In this document: in pieces, positions 26,301 through 41,300 of the stretch
How positions within the stretch are numbered: the stretch's first letter is position 1
Layout of the letters: every line of letters begins with the position of its first letter
DNA from: Sclerurus mexicanus
Taxonomy: Eukaryota; Chordata; Aves; Passeriformes; Furnariidae
NCBI GenBank assembly: GCA_013396755.1
Contig: VWZF01004785.1
Span: forward strand, 1,660,101 to 1,724,100
DNA length: 64,000 nucleotides
Reading direction: 5' to 3'
Translations under genes and position numbers: made by a program
The notes under the pieces: generated by a model
The model's database searches: none
What the model saw: only the letters and a program-made list of their open reading frames with translations
Told to the model about the DNA's origin: nothing

Positions 26301-29300
26301 TTCCGTTGAAGCAATCATATGTAGTTTTCAAGACATAAAGTTTGTAATTGGTTATTTAATGCAAAATAGTGAAACTTTCCAAGAAATAATTTCCAAGACT
26401 GATCAGCAACAATCAGCCTACTTGGCACTAAGTCAGCTCTTTCCCCCATGTGCCAACACTACCAAGAAGACAAAGACTTCTTTTATTTCTAAAACTCAGA
26501 ACAGAAGAGGTTTGTTAATCCCTGGTCACTCTTTATCATCATCCTTGGTTGTCATTTTTAATAATTTAAGTTCTCAAAACAGCAGACTAATTGCAAGCAG
26601 CAGTTATCACACAAGTGTTGCTCTGACATGTTTCATGAGTTCTGTGAAAACTGAAAACCAACAAAGCTCTTGTCAAAAAGTGCAAGCTAGCACACTGCTG
26701 GTAGCTAATTTCAGTTTTCAACTCAACACTTATTTGTTCTAAAGACAACACTAAGTGTTACAGATCTCCAATAAGTAATGACAGAGGTGGAATAGAGGAC
26801 ACAATGATAAAAAGAAAGTTTTGTTTTTCTTTAAATCTTGGAAAATATGAAGATTTTTATGAATATTTTATGAATATTAAGATTTTTATGAATCTAACAT
26901 GCCTCAGTTCAGCTCCAGGGTAATCACTCACATCTCGTTTTTGTTTAAAAAAAAAAAAAATATCTTCCTACCCTTATCACCTCTTCCTACCACTCTGTAT
27001 CTGGTGCTGGACAGTAGTTACAGAACCACTTGTACTAATGTTATACAGCTAAAACCAAAACAGAGCAGTTACTGAAACGGGGACAACAGGGTCATATCCA
27101 GGAACAAACACTGCTAAATTCAGTAAGGAAAATTCTACACCAGTAACTCTGGAGTGACCATGTGACATGAAAATGCTGGACTCATTCAGCAGGGTGGGCT
27201 TGTGTGCCTGATGCCTCAGGGGCCTTTCATGGGCAATCATATGCTCAGTTTGCCCTTCCACCAAGTCTTCTGTTTCATCTGGCTACATAATTTCTAGGCA
27301 TCTCTCTTGGCATTAAAAAACTGGGATGCATTACAAAGGGGGAGGAATATAGGGCTCTGGGCTGAGACTGCAGTTCTCTGTCCTATCCACCCTGTTTTTC
27401 TGGGAGACACAACAGTGTGCAGATGCGCCCCATGGGGGAGCTGGGAGGGGCATGTGCATTTTGGGGTGAGAAAAGTTCTCTGAAATGGTGATTTAAAAAA
27501 AAAAAAGCCTTAAATGTTAAAGAGCAAACAACTCCTCTGCTCATATTGTGCACATGTTGGAATAGCCTATTCATATCAAAACTGATTTCAGCAAGAAATC
27601 TTTTCCAGTTGGCATGATTTCATGGTAAACTTAGAAAGAACAGACTGCATGTTTACAAGACAGTGAGTTATATACCACCTTTCGTAAGGTTTTTAATGCA
27701 ACATATATGATCCTCATGCCTATGATTACTGCTGATAGATCGATACTTCACGTAGGTATACTCACTTTTTGCATTCACTTTGGTCTCCATTTTATTACAG
27801 TTACAACCAAATTGCACCACCAATTTCAGTAACTGACTGAATTCACCTCCATTTAAGAGTTTAGAGTCCCAATAGTGAAATCAAATTTGCTGTGAAATCT
27901 GCAAGTCCTAATTGGTGGCAAACACTGGGGAAAATGAAGAACTGCATAATGCCACCAAATGATTTGTAAAACTTCTTAGCCACTTGCAAGTGCTGCACTA
28001 AGCTGAATTAAAATGCAATTCTGAGACCCTGTTACAAATCAGTTCAGTAAAACATAAAGGAAGCATCTGGAAACAAATGTTTGCATATTCATAAAAATTC
28101 ACTCTTTCATTTAAGAAAACAGACAAAACTCTAACTATTTAATTTTATGATCATATCTAGTGAGTTGGAAGTATTCAATTCAAAGGTTGCTCAGGGTATT
28201 AAGACAGGAAAAGACAAGTTCCAGGTAAGGGTCACTGAGGTGGAGACATCTTAAGACACCAAACAAGACCCTAAACCAGGCAGGCACTAGGCTAGGGACT
28301 CAATATGGATTTTGTTCTTTAGATAAGTTTTGCATCATCAGAAACCATACATGGGTTCTGGTATCCTTAAACTATCTAACAGACATCTGGAGTCCTGAAT
28401 GTAAGCACTTGCACAGTTTTATCTAAGCAGCAAGCCTGCCAACTAGTCTCAGGTGCTCAGAGCTAAGCATTTCCAGACATGAACCCGTCAAACCATGTAC
28501 TGAAGAACAGGTGATACACAAAACAAGAATAACAAATGATGAAAGTCTACCCTCAGAAGGGTGGATATATTTTTAACATTAAAACGTGTTATCCTAGAGC
28601 ACTTGTAGTAATAAAACTCCTGCAGAAAACCTCCCTGAACACCTTGAGAGACACATGTCAAAAGTTATCACCATCTACCCTCCTGCTTCGCTACTGCTGA
28701 AGTTGGCAGCTCTGACACTGAACTCCACCTACAATGCTTTTAAGAACTCAGGTTGCTTGAGAACTGCACTGATCATGAGCATTACAAATGCAGTACTGAA
28801 ACCCTGCTGTGTTATTAGTGCAAGCACCACACAGACACAGCAGTTTGATTGTACCTCCTGTTATCTGAAACAGGTCTTCCAACTGACAAGGTATGTACTA
28901 AAAACACTTGCTCACTATGTGCATTTTCATTAGGAATTTGCCTCACAGTTGCTTAGCATCTCTTTTAACCGTATTAAGTGAGAGAAGCAGCAAGAATGGA
29001 AAGAAGACCTGAATGTGATAATCCCTCACTCGAGAGCCTCAGGAGAGGCACTTATTGTGTCCCAAAACAAAAAAGAGCCAGTGTGCTTCACTGTACTCGT
29101 CACAACTTCAGTATTATTTCAAAAACTAAAAATTCTAAAAGTGAAGTAACAGAACTGAATATGGTTTACCTGTACTGCCAGACCCAGAAAGTCATTTAGC
29201 ATTTACCTGGGCATCAAATTACACTTTGAAATCAATGGAAACTTAGGCATCTAGGCATCTCTGTGGCTGGGATTCACAAGTAACCGTAAGTTCAAAGATC

Positions 29301-32300
29301 TCTTTCACACTACTAAAGGGCATACTTGGCATCAAGACTTTACAAAAAACTGAGAAGAAAAAGGGAAAAAACAAAACCAGAAACTTACTACCCAATTTTA
29401 CAAAAGCTCTAAATCTGATCATAAAAGCTCAAGTGTGATAGAAATAAGGATCAACTGCTGAATAGCACAAACTTGTAGTGAATGCAATAGCTACTACTTT
29501 ACACAATATAATCAAGAATTCAAGCTTACCTTGAATTCTTTCACCTTTTCCATGGTAATGAGGCGCCTTGATGTGTGGCTGGAAAGCATCTGCTCACAGT
29601 TGCTAATAAGTTTCAGGCACGGGTGGCGGGGAATGATCTCTTCTGTATATCTGGAAGAAATAAACATTCATAGTGCTGTAAGCTCATAAAGTGGAAGACT
29701 TGCAACTGAAACAAAATTCTTACAGACTCTTCACAAAAAGGGTTAAACTAGAAAGTTGTTAGGCACTTTAATATGTTTAAAGAAATTCAGATATCATTGC
29801 TCCAGAGTTCTGACATCATATATTTCAATCATCTTGTGACACAGAGTGTTGTAGATGAACTTAAAAACTCACAGTAAAGAGACACACTACTCCATGTATT
29901 TAAATTATGTTAATGCATGCACACACACCTGCCTGTATAATTTCAAGTAGAAAATATCTCAGCCAATCAGCAATAATAACTAATCCAACTGGAGCTGTGA
30001 TTTTAAAAACATATTTCACAGTCAACATATATGAAGCAGGAATAAGACACTTAACTCTGGCTCCCTAAAAGGGGATCATTACACTTCAATTTCAAATCTT
30101 ACTAGGCCATTTCTGGACTTCAAAATTTGGTGCTACAAATTTATCTCATAATTACTTCTTCTAATGGGAAGAAAAAAATCCATTATCATAACATAACATC
30201 AGACAGTAGCAACACAGGCTTACAATTAAATCCTACCTATAGAAGCAAGCAGTTAGAGTGTTTTAAATGCCCCATTCCATAATATTTTCTATAGAAAATA
30301 CTTTCTCTAGATTACTTTTAATCCTATTTCTCCAAATGCTGAAAGAGGAATTTAAGACTTCTCCATGGGACTAGAGCAGCAAGAAATATTGACTTAGTTA
30401 GTATGACAAATATGAAATCAGATATCCTTCCTATATACTGAAACATAGATCAGTCATATAGTCTTAGTATTTGTAATAAGCTTTCATGTAATAATTACTA
30501 CAACATAACACAGAAAAAGGGTTCTGGCATTGTCAGGGACTATGACTTTGTACAAAATACCTGCTCTCATGATTCCCCGGAGCTTGGAGGTCAACAAAAG
30601 TCAGACACTGAAATGCAGAACTAAACCACTTAAACACCTATCACTTCAACTTATGAGGTATGAAAGAGGAGCCTCACATTTTTGCTGCAAAGAGGTGGAT
30701 TCTCTGAATGCACTTTACAAAGTAAAGGTATTGTTCTGAGAGAAAGAGAAGTCAAATGTAACAACTCAAAATAGGATCCATCTAGGTGCTGATGGAAAAC
30801 TTGGCATTTCTTGAGATAATAGTGACCTGTTAAACAAGTAACTCAATACCAAATATACATCTGTAAACAAGGAAAAAACCTAAACAGTACTGCCTCTTTG
30901 CTTTGCTCCAAAACTTCCAGACTGCAAAACAACATTTCAGTCACCTCTCATGTGGAATCAAGCCACCACTTCTGCTAATGAGTCAGAACATGCTTTTGAC
31001 ATAGGAGAATAAAATTAATTCTCAACTGTTCTTTCTGTTACACAAGACTTTTGATGCATCTAGTACCACCAAACTCTTTCTTTCTCTTACAAAGGTAGGC
31101 ACTGTCACATCATCTTAAAATTATATACATAATAAGGTTTTTACGTACAGTTTGTGTATATATATAAATATATATATAAAACATCATATAAAAGACTGAC
31201 TGCAAAGGAATTAAAAGAATTCAGACTCAACAATGATTCCAATGTCAGATTGAAAGAGTAAACTTTGGAGCAAGATGCTATCTTGCAGAGGGAGAGATCA
31301 TTATCACTTTGTTAAAAAGCCTTGTCTGTTAGCATTAATGTGTTTCTACATTCTTTCAGGTAAAACTCAAAACCTTATCAAGTGAGGAATATAGAAGCAG
31401 AGAGTAAGGAATACAGAAGAAGTGGTTTTAACAGATATCCAATTCAATCCAGTTTTAGATTTAATTTAAGGTAATACTCAAAGATCTCAACAAATGAAAC
31501 TGAAGGCAGGTGTTACCACAGGACACTTGATAATGCAACACATTAGTATGTCTCCTACATATTTGCTTTAATGTCTGTTCCCTTGTTCAGCATTACAGCT
31601 GAAAATAAAGTGGCTATACTAATATTCCATGCTAATATACTGACTACAGTATTTCAAGTTCATAGTATGATGTACAAACTCACTTTTTATGAGGCAACCC
31701 AACTAGACCTCCCCAAAACAGCGAAGTAGATCCTGAACATGCAGTTCACAAGTTATCTGAAGTGAAACACCCTACACGGCTGTAGTGAGGAATCATGCTT
31801 TTATCAAAGTTCAATGAGCAGACAAACTGGTATCTTGATGAACAGAATAAATTCAGTAATTCCAAACAGATTTTATTGACATGGAAATCTTAGAATTCAC
31901 AACCACACATGGTCTGTTGGGGTTAAGCATGTATAGATAGACATTTTGAACAACCAGCTACACTACTGTTAATGGCATTCATTGCTTTGTTTGTGAATTG
32001 TCTTACAAAAAAAACCCCAAAAACCTAAAGATACCAAGTCTACCATTTATTAAAAAAACCCGCAAACTACTAAGTGCACTCTCCTGTTACAGAAGCACAT
32101 AACAGAAATGGCTCCTTGTGATTTCCAAATTTTCAAAGGATGTCATATACAAGAGTGTCACAAGCCATTTCCATGGTGAAACCAGGGACAACCACTACTT
32201 TATTCATCAGTATAGTTTGACTATACATACAAACATAGGACACTGTAGAAACTACCTTCAGAGCACATGTGTATCTGGAAGATACTTTGAAACAGCTAGA

Positions 32301-35300
32301 GTACATCAACTCCTCATTTTACAGTGAAACAGTTTTTAAAAAACAAACAAACAAAAAAACAACCACCCCCCCTCAAACCTTATCTAAGAGATACTGAAGT
32401 GAGGTATGCAAATGGTTGTCCTTCCTTTTAAACTCAGTTCTGATCCCAGGCACTAGTGAGCAGACAGGATTCTGCAGTCTCTGCTGGCCTCTCTCGTTCT
32501 TAACAGGGCTGCTCCCATATGCTTCCTGTCTCTCACTGCCATCTCTTGGTCACTTGACTGTTATTTCTCAGAAGAAAGCTAAATTAGTAGTGCCAAACTC
32601 CAAAGAATCAAGAATGTTTTTTGCAGGACCTTGTCACCTTTATCAGTGACCATCTCTATCAATTACTCTAGCAGAAACACATACTAATGTGCACCTTGAA
32701 AATCTAACTTTCTAAGCTTAAAACTCAACTCATTGGATGTACATTTGCAATGACATGAAAACACTTTTTCTGTTTGCTAATAGTCACAAATTATCTCCAT
32801 TCAAAAACCTTATTTCAAAATCTGGTTTTCCTCATACAAAGTTTTAAAATACAAAGTCTAGTCACTACTCTCAAGTGCTGGCACCATGGAAGCTCCAGGT
32901 ATACTATGCCCCAAAAGAAACACAGTGAGAATGCAGCATCCATTATGGCATACAACATAACAGAAATGAACAATACATACTCAGGCCTGTATATTGGTAG
33001 CCAGTAAACTAATCTTCCTCCCATCACCAGATATTCTGCCGCAAACTTCAAGAGGTCAAAAAAGATGTCACTTAGATGATAATTGGATGAAACAAAGATG
33101 TGATTTTCTGTGCTAAACAAAAAATGTACAAGTGTAAACAAACATAAAAGCACAGGTAAAACCCACACCTTTTATAGTTATAATTGAAAAAAACCCAAAC
33201 AAACCCCAAACCACAAAAGCACTATCCGAGATTTGCAGAACTACCTGGGACAATCCAGGAATACAACTTCTACCGTGAGGAATATGACTTCCCAAGTTCC
33301 CCTAACTGGCTCTTCAGACTATCATCCTTAGTACTTGTGGAAGTCAAAGAGTCACAGGTATGCTGGGAATAGTTGTTTTGCACAGCATCTTTCTTAACAA
33401 TTTTATAGTAAAAGGCAGAAGACAAGGAAGGCCAGGCAGTGGAGAAGCCACGTGTTATCTCTGAAGAGAGAGGAGCAGTGGAAATCCAAAAGAGAACACG
33501 TTAAGGTAAAATACAGGTATTCCATTTTAGACTGATTTTGCAGTCTGCAGGGACTGCAGAGCACTGTCTGAGAATAGGAAATTCATGGTAATGATAGCTC
33601 ACAGAGGTGAGAAATAGGATTCAAAATCTGAACACATGCAAATGATAAGCAGGGAGTACAAAACCAAGATTTCAGGAAGTGACATACTGGTTTTGCAAAC
33701 AGAACAAAAAGGGCTTTTCTTCTTTAATTATAATTGCTACCATTTTTTGAAACTGCTGATGGCCAACCAAGAAGGAATAAAGATCCTGAAACTACGACAG
33801 GGTTTCCATTAATCTATATTCTATAACAGATGAGACAGCTTACCTACCTTCTTTCAACTGACTTAACTGTTTCCTTTGGTGAACCCGTTCTGCGAGTAGC
33901 TTCTCTGATACCATATGGTGCTAGACAAAGCAAATGCATAACACACATGAGAACCTCACCCTTTGTTCAAATAACACACAATTATACCATACATACGCAA
34001 CAGTGCACAAACTGCAACTAATACAAAGTTGGAAAAAAAAAAGCTTTTACAAAGTAAAACTCAGTAAGGGAAATTTCTTCAAGATCTATTAGAAGTTTAT
34101 TACTCCAAAAGATTACTTAAAAACTGTTTCAAAGCCCTTCAGCTGGAAAAGCTTCTAGTAGTCTACATGTGCACCACACTACAAAGGACAACACTTTTCT
34201 GTTTTGTTCATTAAAAGATATTCCTTAGACTTCCAACATATGACAAACAATCCCATCCTCTTGTTTGATAGACACAAACATGTCCCCTTATAGCACTGAA
34301 CTAATCTTTTTCAAAATGAAATTAAATATATTGGAATTTCTTGCCAACACATTACACAAATGGTAATTCTTAGACATAAGAACCAGAGAGGACTTTTTCC
34401 TCATACATTTTTGTATATTTCTAATAGCATAGCATATTTATTTTAAGTTCAAAACATCTGGGTTTGTGAGACTTATTTCAGCATCATGGAAGCACCCAAA
34501 TAACCATTGCAGAAATTTTACAAATTATGTCACATTCAGTTCTAAGTCTACATTAATATTCCACACTGTTGCCAAACAGGCCAAATAAAAATTAGCAATC
34601 AATCTATGAAGAAAAGTCACACTTCCTAGTCCAAATTAATATGATATGTCATTATAAGAGTCAGCACTAGAGATCATTTGTTTAATTGCTATATTGAGGT
34701 CTTTTGTTTATTCACTTGGTTTTATTCCGTGTCATACATGACAAATGGTGCTTAATACAAAGGCTTCTAAAAGAGTGGAAGATCCTTTCAAACTGCTAGT
34801 GCTTCTAGTAGTTAAGTGTATTGGAAACACATTAAAATTTCTCTTTGGAAGCATTACAATGCACATTTAACATATGTCTCCAGAAATCCATTAAAACTGC
34901 ATGGCAGACTTCAGTGTACTGCAGGTAAGTCCTAACAGCTATATGGACCATATTGATAAGAAGTCTCTGTGCATCAATAGTTATGCTTTTACTGAATGAG
35001 ACTTCTTCAAAGAATGATTTTCAGCCATATTGATTTCTGCTGGTGAACATAATATTCTTTCCATGGAAGAAAGCATTACTGCCAGCTTTGTCACACATTT
35101 CTAACTGTCCTTAAAGTAAATGCTGAGATGTCAAATGCAGAACCAACTTCCATAGTGCTGCTCTCAATAGTCATCTTTGGTAAGATGGAAACCACAGATC
35201 TGAGTACTCATCCAGACATTAAATCAATGAACATAGGCATAGGCAATAACCTTTTAGTCACTGTCATTAGGCAACAAAAAGCAGTAACAAACTCACGATC

Positions 35301-38300
35301 TGTAATGATTGCATCAAACAGCATCCCTTTTCGCCATATTGGTCTTGAAGAATCAGCAACCAGTGCATCAAGGTAGTATTTCTCTAAACCATACTGTCGG
35401 AGATTAGCTCTGATATTTTCATCTGGCCCCCTCCACTTCTGGTTCTTTCTGCTTGCCTTGCCTGGGTGAGGAGAGAGGGTACAGAGTGGAGGGAAAAAGC
35501 ACACTCAACAAGAAGCTATTATATCAGAAAAGCTTTCATATATTCTACTATTTAATTTAAAGGAAAATAATTGTCACTACAAAATCTGTCAAAAGTACTT
35601 GCAGTAAACTTCACAAGTATTAAGGAATAATGAAAATACATGAGAAAAGTTCTGCTGCACCATCTGCACAGGGTGTCCCAGAACATATTTATAAAAATGT
35701 TGGTTTGTAAGATGTTCTCTCTGTCCCTCAGTCACAATCCTGTCCACTAGCTCAGATATAATCTGCACTGCAGATTTTCAGAGAAGTAAGCATGAGATTA
35801 GACTTCCTAGGTTAGGTTACAAGAAGCTTCCTAAATCACAGGTTAAGAGAGCACACAACTGCGGTAATTTAGAACTTTGTTTTGCTTTTTACTCCTTTTT
35901 TAAAATATTTCCTGCTTAAAGATAATATCTTAGCTAGAATACTTGTAAGTTGGTGAATATAAATAAACATGACCAAATAAATCCTAAAAAGATTAATGTT
36001 GCTTTAAAAATCCACTAAGTATCATCTGCTACCATCAGTATTCTTATATTCCAGACACCAAGATTTCAGTGGTTTAGAAATATGTAACATACCTAATCCG
36101 TGGATTGTGTTGTAATCTATATCAGTACCACACACATAGGCTCCAAAGTGTGCTGAGGATATTAGAAGGCCACCTATACAGGGGAGACAAGAGGAAAAGT
36201 ATAAACTTCTGTTGTAAATGTTACTTGTGTTGGCATTTTTTCCTCAGGAACTTCAGGAGTTTACAACAGTAGCACACTAGACCCAAAGCCAGACTCAAGA
36301 AGAAAAGAAAGGGAAACTAAGAAAAAGAATTAAAACTACCAACCAGTTAGAAACACTATGCAACTATAATCAGATAATAACACTTAAGTCCCTTGTCTGT
36401 TACACCTGATTCTCCTTATCTTGCTATGCCCTATGTCATTCTTATCTCTGGAGACTGTTCTTAGGAGTTTCTTTATGGTTTTCTGTATTTCAAGGCAGTA
36501 AGATCCTTTAACCATAACATGAACAAAAACTTTTGGTACTACTTTGCAAAGAACAGAATTTCAAAGTGTAGGCAAACAATTTGAAAAATCATCACCAAAC
36601 AAATGGCAGTTCTACTGTGTCTGTTCTCAAAAGTCCGTCTCCTTAACTGTGTCTGAAATCAAACTTGTATAATGTGGCAATGTAAATGTAAATACGTATA
36701 ATGTAAACAGCAACATCAAAAAAGTTTCTGAAACGGTTTTGCAGTGTGAACATTATATACAAATGTCTTTTTCCATGAGTATGCTGCCTACTTTGTCATT
36801 TGGTCAGTTTTATCATTCTGCAATAAAACTAATTCTTTTAATCACTACTATTGTGATCTGCTTTCCTAAATTAAAAAACAAAACAAAACAGTATGTTATT
36901 TCTGCTTGCAACTGGACAATAGTTGAACAGACCACAGAAATGAATAAATGGCATTATCTCTTTAACAGCTTCCAAATGAGACTGCAGAAGATTACCAAAG
37001 ACCTGTGTGGTCAAGTTATTAATTAATAAGGTATGTAGCTAGCAGAATGGTTTAAAACAGAACAGTGACTGAAAACAAGGCTGTGAACCCACATTACTGA
37101 TGTCAAAAGTCCTGCTAAAATAAAGGGATGCTGCAGAATGAAGAGCTGACAAGCACAGGGAACAATGACCAAGCTGGCTGTGCGGGTGACACCAGTTCTC
37201 CCATTCTCTGCGAGTGTGGAGAGAAATATCTCAGATCGCTGCACTACCTTGAGCCACCTACTCTGCACCAACACATCCCTAACATGCCCTGTGTGCATGG
37301 GCTAAAGATCCCATCTCAGGGCTCTAGAAAACTCCTCCACCATATGGTAACAAACTTGACCAAAACCAAATGTGAGGAAGAAAAAAAAGGAGCTATAAAA
37401 TTCCTCTGCCTTTTTTTTTTGTGAAGTGGATCAGGGTAAAGCAACGTTACTCACCCCAGAGGAGTCACCCATTTCCCTTCTTGGCTGCAATCCCTCAGAA
37501 GAGATGGGCAGTACCTCCAGAGGGTCATGACAAATTTAGCTAGCCCTGACCCCAAGTATGGCATACCACCCAGTTCTATAAAAAAAGTAAGAAGAAAGTA
37601 CTTTGCCCATCTAAGAATGGTTTTAATCATAGCAAAAAAAAAAAAAAAGTTAGGAAATCATGAACTTAGAGCTTTTAATAAATCTCAGCTGGTACTAGTT
37701 CAATTGTGTTCACACAGAAGGGGCATGAATACTCAAACATTCTAATATGGCCAGCCCTTTGATCTACTATATGAAACAGATGGTAACTGGGTTAATCAGA
37801 GAATCACTGTGTCCTCTGATGACTATTAGCAGAATGATGGTGGCACAGAACTTCATGCCTTTCTATCATACGCTATTCCCCCATCTCTTCAGCACACACG
37901 AGGACTGGTCATAGCACTGTCCTTCAGGATGTCAAAGGAAATAATTCGTGAAATTTGCAACTATGCAGTACCACAGATTGGCAAAGAGAAAGTAGGGACA
38001 AATATCTTCCAAAGGTACAATCAACAAACTTACTGAGATAACCTGAACAGACTGTCTCAGAGGAAGCACAAAATATTCACATAGAAGACTTGATTTATTC
38101 TTCTAGAAACTTCCAGGCTTCCTTCTGCCCAATACTGAGGAAAGAATATCTAAACAGTTTATGGACGTTAAAAATAATCCTGGCCATTCCAGTTTTGCCC
38201 TACAGTAAGAAAGGGAATCAGTACTCCTAAAAGCCTAGTCAAAGAGGTCTTCATATTCCAAGGACAAATGCCAATTTACAAGGCCATTCTGATTTGGCAC

Positions 38301-41300
38301 TATTTACCCTTTCAGTATAAAAGAAACAGGAAGAAACCAGGCCAGGTAATAAAGCTGCACCAGTAAGGAAATCTGAAATGCAGTTTCAAAACGCTCCTCA
38401 AATCCTGAATGTATGTACTTTCCAAACCCCTCAGCTCAAAATCACTGCATCACTCTCAACTCTAAACCACTTCCTGAAACTCCAGTGACAGGGCACTGTT
38501 GCAGTGACAATCCTGAAAATCTTCTAAAGGCCCTCAAGAGACAATTGAAAGTCCTGGGGTTTACACACCAGAAGCAGATGCAAAAGCCATGTCTGTTTAG
38601 TCATAAATACACTTTACTGACAAGTGGCATGGCACCCAGTTATCTCCAGGGTCCCTATGTACCTTTAATCTGTAGCCTTTCATTACAGACATCCAGTCTA
38701 AAAAAACAGAAAAAAAAATGTAATTCCAACCACTATGCAATTTGTAGAGAATTTTGTATATTTATGTTGTATTTACTACCTTTTAAACTGAAAAACGATT
38801 TAACATTTATCTTGAATTTCTATAGCTTTGCCATTTCTGTGATTTTCTTCCATCTTTACCCTTCCTTTTTTCCTTCAATCTTCACTCCCAAGAAAATGAA
38901 TGCTCTCAGAGATCTTTTTTTGTTTAGCAGATTTTTTAAAGAAGATGCGAAGTCACAGATATGAAAATGAAACAAACTGCGCAGAGATAAGTAGAGGAAT
39001 TTCATGAACCTTTCAAAGACGGACAAGCACGAGGAGGAAATTTCATAAGACATTATTATGCATGAACAGACCATACACGAACAGAAATTTCAGACAAAAA
39101 ACAGAGTTCACTGAAACCTTGTGTTTCTGAAAATATTGTATCCCTGGTCTGTTTTCTATGGTACAGAGAAGATACATGCTAATACTAGTGACCATGTAGT
39201 CTTCTCTCTAACTTCTCTGCAGTGATTTCTGCAGAGAACTATCTTCATCCTCCCATTAATGTAAGTATTTTTAATTCTATGCATCTCACATGTGGTCATC
39301 TTGATCAAAGTTTAGCAAGTTGAATATACATCAGTGGTGCCCTGGCAGCCAGGAGGGCCAACTGTGTCCTGGGCGGGGGGCATCAGGCAAAGCATCGCCA
39401 GCTGGTTGAGGGAGGGGATTGTTCTGCTCTGCTCTGCACTGGGGTGGCCGTGTCCTGAGTCCTATGTGCAATTTTGGGAATTACAACATAGGAAAGTTAT
39501 TAAGCTGTTAGAGAGTGTCCAAAGGAGGGCAGCAAAGATGGTGAAGGGTCTTGAGGGGAAATCGTATGAGGAGCAGCTGAGGTCACTTGGGCTGTTCAGC
39601 CTGAAGAAGAGGAGACTGAGGGGAGACCTCATTGCAGTCTGCAACTGCTATGGAAGTGAAGGGGCAGGCACTGATTTCTTCTCTCTGATGACCTGTGACA
39701 GGACCCAAGGGAATGGCCTGAAACTGTATCAGGGGAGGTTGAGATTGGATACTAGGAAAAGATTCTTCACCAAGGGGGTGGTGGACAATGCAACAGGCTC
39801 CCCCGGGAAGTGGTCACAGCACCAAGCCTGCCAGAGTTCAAGAAGCATTTGGACAGTGCTCTCAGGTACATGGTATGATTCTTGAGGCTGTCCTGTGCAG
39901 GGCCAGGAGTCAGACTTTCATGACCTTTGTGGGTCCCTTCCAACCCAGAATGTTCTATGATTCTAAAACCCAGGTAAAAAACACAGACTTCATTATGTTT
40001 TTGAAAAGAACTACTACAGATAGCTTAATACAATATACTCTTGGTATGGTTATATGGCACAACCTGACACAAGAGATCAGCTATTTCACATATAAAACAG
40101 CTGAGTTTCCCTGAGACAAAATGTACTTCTATGCCATGCAGAGTAGTAAGTGGAATAAAAGCTCCCCCTCCTGGATAAACAAAGAAAAGTTCAGCTGGGG
40201 GCAGATACACGGTGTGAGGAATATTATCCTGAAGACAGGATGTGAAGGCACAACAAACTGATCCCTATTGAATGCCATGACCTAACTACTGTTATGTTGT
40301 GTTATATGCCTACAAGTGCCCTCAGCACTCCAAACAGCTAGCTCTAAAATGCTGCTCCTTTTAACATCCTGGAAGGGACTGCAGGGAGTGCTTTAGCCAA
40401 ATTTCAGTTCTTGGTCATTTTGGATCTTAAGCAGCCCATGACACGTATGAGCTAGTGTTTAAGCCATGTTGCATAAAATAAAATAGTGAGCATAGATTTT
40501 CAGAAGTGTAAAATAAACTGTTTATACCTTTGGAAGTTGGTACCCTTCCCCCAAAATCCCTTTCAGGTTAATAAACCACTCATTTTATAAATCACCATTT
40601 TGGCTTTTTTATCACCTCAAATATCAGCTAAGCACCATAAGCTATTGTACCAGGCAAAAGTGTGGTGGCAAGCAGTAACACAATCTTCCAGTTCTTCCCA
40701 CCAGCTGAAAAAAAAATATATATACCTGTTCCAACAAATGGATCATATACAACATCATTGGGTTTTACTCTCCCATGGTTTGCCATAATGAAAGACAGGC
40801 AGGCATCCATGCTTGTATTTCCAATAAAGTGTCTCTTCTTTACACTGTAGGATTCAATGAGTTCTCTTTGGCCATCTGCAATCTGTTGAAACATTTAAAA
40901 TCCCTGTCATGTCTTAGACACAAGATATAAGCAGGCGGGCTAACAGTCGTGCTTAAGTGACACCATCCAAAACCAGGTAACTTCATTTCGTAACACATCA
41001 CCTTGCTTTCTGACGTCTGAAAATATGACAGACTTCTTTCCAAGCAACAGATATCTTGGTTCAACACCTAGATAAAATTCTTCAAGACACAGGTTAAAAA
41101 TACACAAACATTTTAGACAGAAAATTCTTCTGAAGGAATAACAATTATAGCAACTTTGCTATTATTCTGAGTATCAGAAAAACAATTCCTGGCAATTCAG
41201 AGTTAAAAGAATTTCAAAATTACAAGGAGTAGACATGCATGTTAACACATGCATGCACATACATACACACATGCTTAAGGTCATACAGAACTGCCTTCTT

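Noticed and set aside
38413..38964. 183-codon plus-strand frame in TRMT11 intron 7
   Set aside because: No recognisable motif, AT-driven Phe/Leu-rich second half, and no splice or Kozak support. It is probably chance.
39334..39885. 183-codon plus-strand frame inside TRMT11 intron 7
   Set aside because: It is the decayed reverse-transcriptase C-terminus and 3' region of a CR1 fragment, not a host gene.
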